A stretch of 64,000 bases of DNA from an uncultured Erysipelotrichaceae bacterium (GCA_944326095.1 CALVCO010000001.1:22047-86046); one strand, 5' to 3'; shown: positions 37,886 to 46,687, counted from the stretch's first letter. Translations and numbers: made by a program. The notes: generated from the letters alone by a model not told the origin.

Positions 37886-37895
37886 GGAGGTTTTC

Positions 37896-38975
37896 ATGGA
37901 TAATGATGTAGCTATTAAAAAAATGCTTATCATCGATGATGATGATATGAATAGAGAAATTTTAGCTAATATCTTTGAAGATATTTATAAAAGTGATCAT
38001 GCTTGTAATGGTAAAGAAGGATTGCAGATGATTTATGATAATCAAGAGACTTATTGTGCAATTCTTTTGGATGTTATGATGCCTATAATGAATGGTATTG
38101 AAGTATTAGAGGCGCTTAGTGAGCAAATGATTGCTTCAAAGATTCCTATTTTCTTAATAACTGCCGAAAGAAGTAATGAAGTAATGCGTAAAGGGTATGA
38201 ACTTGGGGTTATGGATATTATTGAAAAACCTGTTATACCTTTTGTAATTAGGCGAAGAATTTTGTCAGTTGTTGAATTGTTTGAGTCACGAAAACAATTA
38301 GCAAAAAAAGTTGAATATCAAGATTGGGAATTATTGAAAAAAGCTAAAGAAATAATTGCTTTAAATGAAGGATTGATTGAATCTTTAGCCACTGCTATTG
38401 AATTTAGAGATGGAGAAAGTGGCAATCATGTTAAAAGAATTCATGATATTACTAAGTGTATTTTAACTGATACGAAACTTGGTGAAGGTTTATCAGCACA
38501 AGAAATTGATGATATTGCTTTGGCTTCTATCATGCATGATGTTGGTAAGATAGCTATTCCGGATGCAATTTTAAATAAACCTGGTAAATTGACAAAGGAA
38601 GAATATGAAATTATGAAGTTGCATACTATAAAAGGGGCTGATCTTTTAAAAAGCATACCAGCTTTAAGAAATGCTAATGTTTATAAATATGCTTTTGATA
38701 TAGCTAGACATCATCATGAAAGATATGATGGTAATGGTTATCCTGATAGATTAAAGGGTGATGAAATTAGTTTGTGGGCTCAAGTAGTTTCCTTAGCGGA
38801 TGTCTATGATGCTTTGGTTAGTAAAAGAGTATATAAAAATGCTTTTAGTTTTGATGATGCGGTTAAAATGATTATTAATAATGAGTGTGGGGTATTTTCT
38901 CCTAAATTATTAAGTGCTTTTTTAGAAGTAGAAAAAGATATTCGTAATATATATAATAAATACAAAGAGGTGTAG
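37896..38975 (+). CDS. Response regulator with HD-GYP phosphodiesterase domain
   Basis: The protein of 359 aa joins an N-terminal receiver domain to an HD-GYP domain. The receiver (about 1-130) has the acidic cluster MLIIDDDDMNR, the phospho-acceptor Asp in AILLDVMMP, and Lys in IIEKPV. A helical linker (130-165) leads to the HD-GYP domain (about 170-350), with metal-binding SGNHVKRIHD, MHDVGKIAIPDAILNKPGKLT, and HHHERYDGNGYP with the GYP triad. Such proteins degrade cyclic di-GMP when phosphorylated. The RBS is AAGGAGG. The next gene encodes an HPt protein 1 bp later, but no histidine kinase is nearby. Confidence 0.92.
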   Translation: MDNDVAIKKMLIIDDDDMNREILANIFEDIYKSDHACNGKEGLQMIYDNQETYCAILLDVMMPIMNGIEVLEALSEQMIASKIPIFLITAERSNEVMRKGYELGVMDIIEKPVIPFVIRRRILSVVELFESRKQLAKKVEYQDWELLKKAKEIIALNEGLIESLATAIEFRDGESGNHVKRIHDITKCILTDTKLGEGLSAQEIDDIALASIMHDVGKIAIPDAILNKPGKLTKEEYEIMKLHTIKGADLLKSIPALRNANVYKYAFDIARHHHERYDGNGYPDRLKGDEISLWAQVVSLADVYDALVSKRVYKNAFSFDDAVKMIINNECGVFSPKLLSAFLEVEKDIRNIYNKYKEV

Positions 38976-38976
38976 T

Positions 38977-39324
38977 ATGAGCTTGAATGAATTGAAATCT
39001 ATAGGCGTTGATATTGATGACGCAATGGAACGTTTTATGAATAATGAAATGTTATTTAAAAAGTTTTTTAAAAAGCTTTTAAATGATAATAATTTTACTT
39101 TATTACAAGAGGCTTTTAAAAATCATAATATTGATGATGCCATTAGTTATGCTCATACATTAAAAGGTGTTTGTGGTAATTTGGCTATTAAACCTTTATA
39201 TCATTTATTTGATGAAATAGTTAAAGCTTTAAGAAGTGATAATTGGGATGTAGCTATTGAACTTAATGATAAAGCTATTAGCGAATATACAAATTTATTA
39301 AATGTAATAAAAGCGATGGATTAG
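38977..39324 (+). CDS. HPt phosphotransfer protein
   Basis: The protein of 115 aa is an all-helical histidine phosphotransfer domain. The phospho-acceptor is His60 in the motif YAHTLKGVCGNLAIKPL. The preceding helices (GVDIDDAMERFMNNEMLFKKFFKKLL) follow the standard HPt layout. It is encoded 1 bp after the receiver-HD-GYP gene and so probably passes phosphate to that receiver. No membrane segment or kinase domain is present, so the phosphate source must be encoded elsewhere. Its stop codon lies inside the loop of a bidirectional terminator. Confidence 0.88.
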   Translation: MSLNELKSIGVDIDDAMERFMNNEMLFKKFFKKLLNDNNFTLLQEAFKNHNIDDAISYAHTLKGVCGNLAIKPLYHLFDEIVKALRSDNWDVAIELNDKAISEYTNLLNVIKAMD

Positions 39325-39337
39325 TTTCCATCGCTTT
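39310..39337. terminator. Bidirectional terminator between the HPt and HAD genes
   Basis: AAAGCGATGGA/TCCATCGCTTT (11 bp) with loop TTAGT spans the stop codons of both convergent genes and has A/T runs on both sides. Confidence 0.88.
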
Positions 39338-40031
39338 TGAATAATACTTGTTTAGATTCTAATTGGAAGATTACTTCGATAAAATCACTTGTTACTAATT
39401 TAATTTCAGGATAGTCGCCATATAAATTTTTTAGTTGCTTAGCATATAAAACTATAATATTTTTACATCCGGCTTTTATTCCACATTGAATGCCAGATAA
39501 TGAGTCTTCAAATATTAATATTTTATCAATATCTGTATGAATAGTATTAGCTGCATCTAAAAACATTTGTGTTTTATCAATGTAGGTATTATTATCATAG
39601 ATAATTTTATTAGGATCTAAATATTTATATAATTGAAATTTATCCACAAAGAAATCAATATTTTCTTTAATTGAAGCACTAGCAATCGTAAATGGAATAT
39701 TATTGGCATTTAGATATGAAAATAGGGCTATAGCACCATCACGAAGTTTTAATTTATCATTTAGTTTTAGACATTCATCACGATATAATCTTTCTTTTTC
39801 TTTTGATAATCTATCTATTTCTTCATCGGATAATGGTTTATCAGATAATGATTTTATAATCATTTCATTAGGTTTACCTAATAATGAAGGGAAAATAGTT
39901 TTAATATCATTTATATGAGGAAAATATTGTTGTACCATATTTTGCCAAGCTTTGATATGAAGCTTTGTATCATCAAATAAGGTTCCATTAAAATCAAATA
40001 TGATACCATATATTAAAGTGTTCATAAACAT
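39321..40031 (-). CDS. HAD family hydrolase, beta-phosphoglucomutase-like
   Basis: The protein of 236 aa belongs to the haloacid dehalogenase superfamily, subfamily I with an alpha-helical cap. Motif I reads FDFNGTLFDD, with the nucleophile Asp but Asn where most phosphatases have the second Asp. Motif II is TIASASIKENI, the lysine is in YIDKTQMFLDAA, and motif IV is ILIFEDSLSGIQCGIKAGC. It resembles beta-phosphoglucomutase-like phosphatases; the Asn in motif I occurs in some members and makes the reaction uncertain. The RBS is AGAAGG, 5 bp from ATG 40031; ATG 40025 is an alternative. Confidence 0.82.
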   Translation of the reverse strand: MFMNTLIYGIIFDFNGTLFDDTKLHIKAWQNMVQQYFPHINDIKTIFPSLLGKPNEMIIKSLSDKPLSDEEIDRLSKEKERLYRDECLKLNDKLKLRDGAIALFSYLNANNIPFTIASASIKENIDFFVDKFQLYKYLDPNKIIYDNNTYIDKTQMFLDAANTIHTDIDKILIFEDSLSGIQCGIKAGCKNIIVLYAKQLKNLYGDYPEIKLVTSDFIEVIFQLESKQVLFKSDGN

Positions 40032-40105
40032 TCCATCCTTCTTTTTTGATTATACTATATTTTAGATAATTTGCTATAATTAATTAAAAAGAAAGGAAAA
40101 AACGT

Positions 40106-40735
40106 ATGAAATATTCCGCAGTAATCGTGGCAGCTGGTAAAGGGACACGAATGAATTTAGGATATAATAAAGTATATTATAAAATAGATGATCGTTGTAT
40201 CTTAGAACATACTATTGAAGCTTTTAAAAATGATTTGGATTGTAAAGAAATTATTGTAGTATGTGATTTAGATGATTTTAAAAAATATATAGATGATAGT
40301 GATGTTATTTTGGTTGAGGGTGGTTTAACTCGTAGTGATAGTGTATATAATGGACTTAAAAAAGTTAGTTTTCCTTATGTTATGATTCATGATGGGGCAA
40401 GGCCTTATGTTTCTAAAAAAATATTAGATGATGTTAAAACTTGTTTACAAGATAATGATGCTTGTGTAGTTATGGTTAAATGTAAAGATACCATTAAAAG
40501 AGTAATAGATGGTAAAGTTGAATTGACATATGATCGCTCTACATTAATGCAAGCCCAAACTCCTCAGGCTTTTAAGACATCAGAAATTTTGGCTTGTTAT
40601 AAAAAAGCGATAGAAGATAAGGCTATTACTAGTGATGATGCTAGTGTATTTGAATTATATGGGTCAAAACCTGTAATGGTAGTCGAAGGTAATTATGATA
40701 ATATTAAGATTACTACAATTGAAGATATTAAATAG
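40106..40735 (+). CDS. ispD: 2-C-methyl-D-erythritol 4-phosphate cytidylyltransferase
   Basis: The protein of 209 aa transfers CMP to methylerythritol phosphate in the non-mevalonate isoprenoid pathway. The CTP-binding VIVAAGKGTRMN with the later Lys in GYNKVYYKI, the VEGGLTRSDSVYNGL loop, and the substrate-binding IHDGARPYVS and AQTPQAF are all present. It is shorter than E. coli IspD (236) but complete. AAGAAAGG is upstream of the ATG. No other MEP-pathway gene is in the window. A hairpin with a T-run follows. Confidence 0.93.
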   Translation: MKYSAVIVAAGKGTRMNLGYNKVYYKIDDRCILEHTIEAFKNDLDCKEIIVVCDLDDFKKYIDDSDVILVEGGLTRSDSVYNGLKKVSFPYVMIHDGARPYVSKKILDDVKTCLQDNDACVVMVKCKDTIKRVIDGKVELTYDRSTLMQAQTPQAFKTSEILACYKKAIEDKAITSDDASVFELYGSKPVMVVEGNYDNIKITTIEDIK

Positions 40736-40746
40736 GAAAATTTATT

Positions 40747-40780
40747 AAACCTGCATAAATTATTTTATGGAGGTTTTTTT
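40747..40780 (+). promoter_or_regulatory. Terminator-like hairpin containing the comFA ribosome binding site
   Basis: AAACCT-G-CATAAA pairs with TTTATG-G-AGGTTT across loop TTAT (12 bp with one G-G mismatch), followed by T bases running to the comFA ATG at 40781. The GGAGG ribosome binding site (40769-40773) lies in the 3' arm. The element can end ispD transcription and also hide the comFA start. Confidence 0.75.
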
Positions 40781-41935
40781 ATGCAGTGTCCTAGATGTTT
40801 AAATGAAGATGATAGTTATTTTTATTTGGGGTCTAAGGGTTGGATGTGTCGTAAATGCATTAGTTTTAAAAGAGTATTAATCTTAGAAGAACAAGATAAG
40901 CCTATAGGAATAGAACCAAAGGATGATTGTGGAGAATATGTATTACGTTATCCTCTTACTTCTTTACAACAAATTGTTTCTGATCAATGTGCTAAATTAG
41001 TATTAGAAAATGATATATTGATTGAAGCTATCTGTGGTGCAGGAAAAACTGAATTAGTATTTGCGACGATTGCAAAGATGTTAAAGATGAAAAAGCGCGT
41101 TTGTTTTGCGATTTCAAGGCGACAAGTTGTATTAGAATTGCATCAGCGTTTAGCAAATACTTTTAAAGAAGCTAAAGTAGTTAAGGTATGTCAAGGTTTT
41201 AGTGATGATTTATATGGAGATATTGTAGTATGTACAACACATCAATGTTATCGTTATTATCAATATTTCGATTGTCTTATTCTTGATGAAAGTGATGCAT
41301 TTCCTTATAAAGGCAATGATGTTTTAGCGGGCATTGTTAGAACTAGTTGTAAAGGGCATATGGTTTATCTTACAGCTACTATTGATAATTATTTAAAACA
41401 AAGAATTAAAGATAAATCTATTGTGCATTTACAACTTAATGCTAGACCTCATGGTTATGATTTACCTGTTCCTAAGAAGATTATTGCATTTAAAGGTATT
41501 TTATTAGGTATATTAATAAAATGGATATATGAGCATATGGAAAAACCTTTAATTATTTTTGTTCCAACAATTCAAATATCTAAGCAATTATATTACTTTT
41601 TACATTTATTTTTTAAATGTGATTATGTAAATAGTAAATCTTTAAATCTTGATGAAAAGATTAATAGATTTCGAAAAAATGAATATAAATTATTAATAGC
41701 TACGACGATATTAGAGAGAGGAGTTACGATTGAAAATGTAAATATTTGTGTCTTTATGGCTGATCATAAAGTATTTGATGAAGCAAGTTTAATTCAAATG
41801 AGTGGAAGAGTGGGACGAACTTTTAAATATCCTGAAGGAGAGTGCTTATTTTTATGTACAAAACAGAGTGAACAAGTAGATGAATGTATTAAAAAAAGTC
41901 AAAAGGCCAATGCCAACAAAATGTTTGTGGTGTGA
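40781..41935 (+). CDS. comFA: ComFA-like DNA helicase
   Basis: This 384-aa superfamily 2 helicase is related to the competence protein ComFA, which helps pull single-stranded DNA into the cell. A four-Cys zinc finger (CPRC...CRKC; Cys3, 6, 23, 26) precedes Walker A EAICGAGKTEL (about 82-92), ISRRQVVLELHQRL, VVCTTHQCYRYY, Walker B LILDESDAFPY and motif III LTATI. Motif VI reads QMSGRVGRT. It is shorter than B. subtilis ComFA (463 aa). It overlaps comFC by 26 bp. The ATG directly follows a T-run, with GGAGG 7 bp upstream inside a hairpin. Confidence 0.88.
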   Translation: MQCPRCLNEDDSYFYLGSKGWMCRKCISFKRVLILEEQDKPIGIEPKDDCGEYVLRYPLTSLQQIVSDQCAKLVLENDILIEAICGAGKTELVFATIAKMLKMKKRVCFAISRRQVVLELHQRLANTFKEAKVVKVCQGFSDDLYGDIVVCTTHQCYRYYQYFDCLILDESDAFPYKGNDVLAGIVRTSCKGHMVYLTATIDNYLKQRIKDKSIVHLQLNARPHGYDLPVPKKIIAFKGILLGILIKWIYEHMEKPLIIFVPTIQISKQLYYFLHLFFKCDYVNSKSLNLDEKINRFRKNEYKLLIATTILERGVTIENVNICVFMADHKVFDEASLIQMSGRVGRTFKYPEGECLFLCTKQSEQVDECIKKSQKANANKMFVV

Positions 41936-42530
41936 TGGGCCTTTAGAAGATGGGCATGATCTTTGGGATATCTTTATTTCTTCGTCGATAATATGTGGTA
42001 ATTGTGAAGCAAAATTTAAAGTAAAACGTCAACATTTTAAAATTATGGGGATAAGGGCTGAAAGTTTTTATCTTTATAATGATTTTTTTAGTGATATACT
42101 GATTCAATATAAAGAATGCTTTGATGAAGCTTTATATCCCATATTTTTATGGCGCTATAATAAATATATTCATTATCGTTATCATGATTATACTTTAGTA
42201 CCTATGCCTTCGAGTAATCATAAAAAGGATGAAAGAGGTTTTAATCATTTAAATTTAATGTTTGCATCATGTAATTTGCCTTTTTGTGATTGTTTATATA
42301 AAATTGATGATGTTGAACAAAAAAAATTATCGGCTTTAAATAGAAAAAATATTCATTTGGGTTTAAAAGATATGGAAATACCTAATAAATTATTATTGGT
42401 TGATGATGTTTGTTCAACGCAAACAACTTTAAAAAAAGCAATTAAATTATTAGCGAATAAACATAGGAAAATTAGAATTGTGGTGGTAGCTTATAATTCA
42501 CCTAAAAAAAACAAGTCTAAAAAGACTTGA
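41910..42530 (+). CDS. comFC: ComFC-like phosphoribosyltransferase-fold protein
   Basis: The protein of 206 aa is a ComFC/GntX family member. An N-terminal zinc-finger-like part (CLWC...ICGNC) precedes a PRTase fold with PMPSSNHKKDERGFNHL and the phosphoribosyl pyrophosphate loop LLLVDDVCSTQTTLKKA. ComFC works with ComFA in DNA uptake in transformable Bacillota; its reaction is not settled. I chose ATG 41910 (MPTKCLWC), with AAAAGG just upstream, and the frame extends to 41880. It overlaps comFA, so the two are coupled. No comE or comG genes are in the window. Confidence 0.87.
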   Translation: MPTKCLWCDGPLEDGHDLWDIFISSSIICGNCEAKFKVKRQHFKIMGIRAESFYLYNDFFSDILIQYKECFDEALYPIFLWRYNKYIHYRYHDYTLVPMPSSNHKKDERGFNHLNLMFASCNLPFCDCLYKIDDVEQKKLSALNRKNIHLGLKDMEIPNKLLLVDDVCSTQTTLKKAIKLLANKHRKIRIVVVAYNSPKKNKSKKT

Positions 42531-42540
42531 TATTTTTATT
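42507..42540. terminator. Bidirectional terminator between comFC and tRNA-Gln
   Basis: CAAGTCT/AGACTTG with loop AAAA (42512-42529) has ATATTTTTATT on the plus side and eight T on the minus side. It serves comFC and the convergent tRNA gene. Confidence 0.85.
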
Positions 42541-42615
42541 GGCTGGGGTATCTGGATTCGAACCAGAGAAATGGCAGATTCAGAGTCTGCAGCCTTACCG
42601 CTTGGCGATACCCCA
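42540..42615 (-). tRNA. tRNA-Gln (anticodon CUG)
   Basis: The gene gives a 76-nt cloverleaf including an encoded CCA. The acceptor TGGGGTA pairs with TACCCCA, the D stem is GCC/GGC, the anticodon stem GCAGA/TCTGC holds loop CTCTGAA, and the T arm is TCTGG-TTCGAAT-CCAGA. Loop positions 34-36 are CTG, reading CAG codons. The U1-A72 pair and discriminator G are typical of tRNA-Gln. It has its own promoter and terminator. Confidence 0.96.
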
Positions 42616-42625
42616 ATATGAGGAT

Positions 42626-42654
42626 ATAATAAGCTATTTTTGTTAAATTTGCAA
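42626..42654 (-). promoter_or_regulatory. Promoter of tRNA-Gln
   Basis: On the minus strand, -35 TTGCAA (42649-42654) and -10 TATTAT (42626-42631) are 17 bp apart. The tRNA starts 10 bp after the -10. Confidence 0.7.
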
Positions 42655-42662
42655 TAATTCTT

Positions 42663-42691
42663 TTGCACATGGATGATAGATTATGTATAAT
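42663..42691 (+). promoter_or_regulatory. Promoter of secA
   Basis: -35 TTGCAC (42663-42668) and -10 TATAAT (42686-42691) are 17 bp apart, 25 bp before the secA ATG with its GGAGG. Confidence 0.78.
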
Positions 42692-42716
42692 TAGATAGAT
42701 TAGGACGGAGGACCTT

Positions 42717-45071
42717 ATGGCAAATTTTTTAGATAAATTATTTAATGCTGATCAAAGAAGATTAAAAGAAATTGAGAAAAAAGTTCAACCTGTTGAAGCT
42801 TTAAAAGATACATATCGTAATATGAGTGATGATGAATTAAAAGCTAAAACTCAAGAATTTAAACAACGTTTAGCAAATGGTGAAACATTGGATGATATCT
42901 TGGTTGAAGCTTTTGCAACCGTAAGAGAAGCAGCATATCGTGTTATTGGTGAATTCCCTTATTTTGTGCAATTAGTTGGTGCATGTGCAATGCAAGGTGG
43001 AGATATTGCTGAAATGAAGACTGGTGAAGGAAAAACTTTGACATCAGTAATGGCTGTTTATCTAAATGCTTTAGCAGGTAAAGGTGTACATGTTGTTACC
43101 GTAAATGAATACTTAGCACAACGTGACTCAGAGTGGATGGGACAAATTCATCGTTTCTTAGGCTTAAGCGTTGGTTTAAACCTTCGTCAACTTACTCCTG
43201 CTCAAAAGAAACAAGCATATCAATGTGATATTACTTATACTACCAATTCTGAGTTAGGTTTTGATTATCTACGTGATAATATGGTTACACGTAAAGAAGA
43301 TCGTGTACAACGTGGATTAAACTTTGCATTGGTCGATGAAGTAGATAGTATCTTAATTGATGAATCTAGAACACCATTAATTATTTCTGGAGGTCGTAAG
43401 CAGACAGCTAATTTATATATTCAAGCTGATAGATTTGTTAAGAGCTTAAAAAAAGATGTTGATTATGAAATTAATGTTAAAGATAGAATTGCTACATTGA
43501 CAGAAGAAGGTGTAGCTAAAGGTGAAAAATATTTTAAAGTTAAGAACTTATTTGATATAAATAATACTCAGACTGTTCATCATATTAATCAAGCTTTAAA
43601 AGCTAATTATATTATGGGCCGTGATATTGAATATGTTGTTGATAAAGAAAATGATGAAATCTTAATTGTAGATCAAAATACTGGTCGTTTAATGAAAGGT
43701 CGTCAATATTCTGATGGTTTACATCAAGCAATTGAGGCGAAAGAAGGAATTACAATTAAAGATGAAACAACTACTTTAGCAACCATTACTTATCAAAACT
43801 TCTTTAGATTATATAATAAATTATCCGGTATGACAGGTACTGCTAAAACGGAAGAAGAAGAATTCTTAAGTATTTATAATATGCGGGTTATTGTTATCCC
43901 TACAAATAAACCAATTGCACGTATTGACTATCCAGATGCTATTTTTGGAAGTAAGAAGGCTAAATATGAAGCATTAGTCAATGAGGTTATTGAATTACAT
44001 GCTAAGGGACAACCAGTATTGGTTGGTACAATTGCGGTTGAAACAAGTGAACTTATTAGTAAGATGTTGAAATCTCGTAAGATTCCTCATGAAGTTTTAA
44101 ATGCTAAAAATCATCAACGCGAAGCAGAAATTATTAAGAATGCTGGACGTAAAGGAGCAGTAACTATCGCCACAAATATGGCAGGACGTGGTACGGATAT
44201 CAAGTTACAAGAAGGTGTTAAGGAACTAGGTGGACTTGCTGTATTAGGTAGTGAGCGCCATGAATCTAGACGTATTGATAACCAATTAAGAGGTCGTAGT
44301 GGTCGTCAAGGTGATCCTGGTTTTTCACGCTTCTATGTTAGTGTTCAAGATGATTTGATGGTTCGCTTTGGTTCTGAAAGAATGGAAGGTTTATTTGCGC
44401 AATTAGGCGATACACCAGTAGAATCTAAAGCGGTTAGTAAATCAATTGAAAGTGCTCAAAAAAGAGTTGAAGGGGTTAACTTTGATGCTCGCAAAACCTT
44501 ATTACAATATGATGATGTTTTAAGACAACAAAGAGAAATTATTTATGAACAACGTAATTTCATTTTAGATCATGATGATGTTCATCAAATAGTTAAAGAT
44601 ATGTTTGATAGAGTTGTTGATAAAATTGTACATAATCATGTTGTAGTAAATGGTAAGAAAGAAGAAATTAATGTTGATAGCTTATTAGAAGCATTTGCGA
44701 ATATGGGCTTTAAAGATAAAATTGATGCATCACAATTGCATAATAAATCAGTAAATGAAGTTATTCAAATTATTGATGAAAAAGCTTGGGGTGAATATGA
44801 AAATAAAATTGCTGAAGTAAAAGCTCAAGTATTACCAATCGAAAAGACCATGGTTTTGAAAATGATTGATAGATCTTGGATTAATCATATAGATGCGATG
44901 AGTAAATTGCGTGAGGGTATTCATTTGCGTAGTTATGCTCAAAATAATCCTCTACAAGCTTATGTACAAGAAGGATATGAAATGTTTGAAAATATGATGC
45001 AACAAATTTCAATTGATGTTGTTACTTTCTGTATAAATGTAAGAATTGTGGTAGAAAGGAAGCAAGCTTAA
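42717..45071 (+). CDS. secA: Preprotein translocase ATPase SecA
   Basis: The protein of 784 aa drives proteins through SecYEG by ATP hydrolysis. Walker A MKTGEGKT, VHVVTVNEYLAQRDSEWM, DRVQRGLNFALVDEVDSILIDESRTPLIISG with Walker B, and the second ATPase half NMAGRGTDIKLQEGV and QLRGRSGRQGDPG are intact. It is shorter than B. subtilis SecA (841 aa): it ends INVRIVVERKQA and lacks the C-terminal linker and the Cys-rich zinc-binding tail used to contact SecB or lipids. Its stop codon overlaps the prfB ATG (TAATG), a common secA-prfB arrangement. Confidence 0.97.
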   Translation: MANFLDKLFNADQRRLKEIEKKVQPVEALKDTYRNMSDDELKAKTQEFKQRLANGETLDDILVEAFATVREAAYRVIGEFPYFVQLVGACAMQGGDIAEMKTGEGKTLTSVMAVYLNALAGKGVHVVTVNEYLAQRDSEWMGQIHRFLGLSVGLNLRQLTPAQKKQAYQCDITYTTNSELGFDYLRDNMVTRKEDRVQRGLNFALVDEVDSILIDESRTPLIISGGRKQTANLYIQADRFVKSLKKDVDYEINVKDRIATLTEEGVAKGEKYFKVKNLFDINNTQTVHHINQALKANYIMGRDIEYVVDKENDEILIVDQNTGRLMKGRQYSDGLHQAIEAKEGITIKDETTTLATITYQNFFRLYNKLSGMTGTAKTEEEEFLSIYNMRVIVIPTNKPIARIDYPDAIFGSKKAKYEALVNEVIELHAKGQPVLVGTIAVETSELISKMLKSRKIPHEVLNAKNHQREAEIIKNAGRKGAVTIATNMAGRGTDIKLQEGVKELGGLAVLGSERHESRRIDNQLRGRSGRQGDPGFSRFYVSVQDDLMVRFGSERMEGLFAQLGDTPVESKAVSKSIESAQKRVEGVNFDARKTLLQYDDVLRQQREIIYEQRNFILDHDDVHQIVKDMFDRVVDKIVHNHVVVNGKKEEINVDSLLEAFANMGFKDKIDASQLHNKSVNEVIQIIDEKAWGEYENKIAEVKAQVLPIEKTMVLKMIDRSWINHIDAMSKLREGIHLRSYAQNNPLQAYVQEGYEMFENMMQQISIDVVTFCINVRIVVERKQA

Positions 45072-46169
45072 TGGAATTATATGAAATTAGTCAAAATTTA
45101 AAAAATAATATTGCCAAGTTAGAACAACTTGGCTCTTCTCTTTGACTTGGATCAAAAACAAAAACAAATTGAAGAAAATGAAACTAGAATGAGCGAAGAG
45201 AATTTTTGGAGTGATACTAAAAAAGCTCAAAGAATCATTCAAGAAACTAATAGCTTAAAAAATATTATTGCGACTTATCAAAGAGTTGATAAGGCTTTTA
45301 AAATGATTCAAGATAATCTTGATGAATTAAAAGATGCATATGATGACCAAATGCTTCAACTAGTAGAAGAAGATTATCTGAATATAACTAAGACCTTTGA
45401 AGAATTTGAAATTGAAGTATTACTTAGTCAACCATATGATAAAAGTAATGCAATTTTAGAACTTCATCCAGGTGCTGGTGGTACAGAATCGCAAGATTGG
45501 TGTCAGATGTTATATAGAATGTATTGTCGTTATGCAGAAAAAAAGGGTTATAAAGTAACAGTCTTAGATTATCAAGATGGTGATGAAGCAGGTATTAAAT
45601 CTTGTAGTATCTTAATTGAAGGTTATATGGCATATGGCTATTTAAAAGCGGAAAAAGGAGTTCATCGTTTAGTTAGAATTTCACCATTTGATGCTGGAGG
45701 AAGAAGACATACTAGCTTTGCTTCAGTAGATGTTATGCCAGAATTTAATAATGAAATTGAAATTGAAATTTCGGAAAATGATTTGGAAGTTACGACCATG
45801 CGTGCTAGTGGAGCTGGGGGTCAACATATTAATAAGACGGATAGTGCAGTTAGAATGTTGCATAAACCTAGTGGCATAGTGGTTAGTTGCCAAACAGAAA
45901 GAAGTCAAATTCAAAATCGTGAACGCTGTTTAAATATGCTTAAAAGTAAGCTTTATCAGCAAATGATTGAGAAGCAACAACAAGAAATAAATGCTATAAA
46001 GGGTGAACAAAAGGCCATTGAATGGGGTTCACAAATTAGATCATATGTTTTCTGTCCATATACCATGGTTAAAGATTTGCGAACAGGTTATGAAACAGCA
46101 GATGTTGATGGTGTTATGGATGGTGATTTAGATGCATTTATTTTCTCTTATTTAAAATCACAAATATAA
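45071..46169 (+). CDS. prfB: Peptide chain release factor 2 with programmed +1 frameshift
   Basis: RF2 ends translation at UGA and UAA codons. The start ATG 45071 overlaps the secA stop. After 24 codons the frame meets TGA (45143-45145) in the slippery sequence CTTTGAC. Ribosomes slip by one base after CTT 45140-45142 and continue at GAC 45144, giving a 365-aa protein; the coding join is 45071-45142 plus 45144-46169. The SPF tripeptide that reads stop codons is in RISPFDAGGRRH, and the catalytic GGQ is in ASGAGGQHINKTDSAVR. RF2 controls its own level by the shift. The purine-rich stimulator seen upstream of the shift site in many prfB genes is not evident here. Confidence 0.95.
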
Positions 46170-46173
46170 AAAA

Positions 46174-46197
46174 AGGGGTGCTATTTTAAGCACCTCT
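46174..46197 (+). terminator. Terminator-like hairpin after prfB
   Basis: A 9-bp stem AGGGGTGCT/AGCACCTCT (one G-T) with a 6-base loop lies just after the prfB stop. The following CACTATTTAATT is a poor T-run, so termination may be weak. Confidence 0.6.
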
Positions 46198-46309
46198 CAC
46201 TATTTAATTATAACACAAAAAAAATTTTAAAAATAGACTTGTTAGATATTATATCCATGATAATATATAAGTACAAAAAGAGATAGATAAATCTCAAGGA
46301 GGATCTATC

Positions 46310-46429
46310 ATGAAAGAGGTACTACTAGAATATTAAGATGACGTTCTTAGATAGTTTGTAGATGCTACTAAGGACGGAAAAGGCGAATGTTTAAGAAAAG
46401 TATTACTTTATTTGCCTCAATTTATATAG
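46310..46429 (+). pseudogene. Possible gene remnant or leader peptide in the prfB-pepP gap
   Basis: The region 46198-46786 has no intact gene. It does contain a strong AAGGAGG (46296-46302) followed by ATG 46310. The frame reads MKEVLLEY, TAA, DDVLR, TAG, then 24 open codons (FVDATKDGKGECLRK...) to another TAG at 46427. This could be a decayed gene whose stops replaced Gln codons, or an eight-codon leader peptide. The RBS lies between GATAGAT and ATCTATC, which could form a hairpin. At this AT content three stops in 40 codons are not unusual, so the open stretch has little weight. The following 250 bp show nothing assignable. Confidence 0.25.
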
Positions 46430-46687
46430 ATAATTAAACATTCAAATTTTATAATTAATAATTAATAGAAAGTGAAAAGTCTACATGAGGTTAGACCAAT
46501 GGACAGTTTAATCAGTTAAAATTGAATATTAAATTGATTCAAGCAAAAGTTAATTTTAAAATGATAAGGTGAAATAGGAAGAAAAAGTATAAATGTATAA
46601 GATGAATTTTAGAATTGATTAGTAGCTTGAAGTGAACAAAATACAGATTTTGTTATATAATAATAGGTACATTATTAGTAATGATAG

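Noticed and set aside
46310..46429. Reading TAA and TAG as glutamine (alternative genetic code)
   Set aside because: All other genes end normally at TAA, TAG or TGA with correct family lengths, and prfB uses TGA as its regulatory stop, so recoding is not supported.
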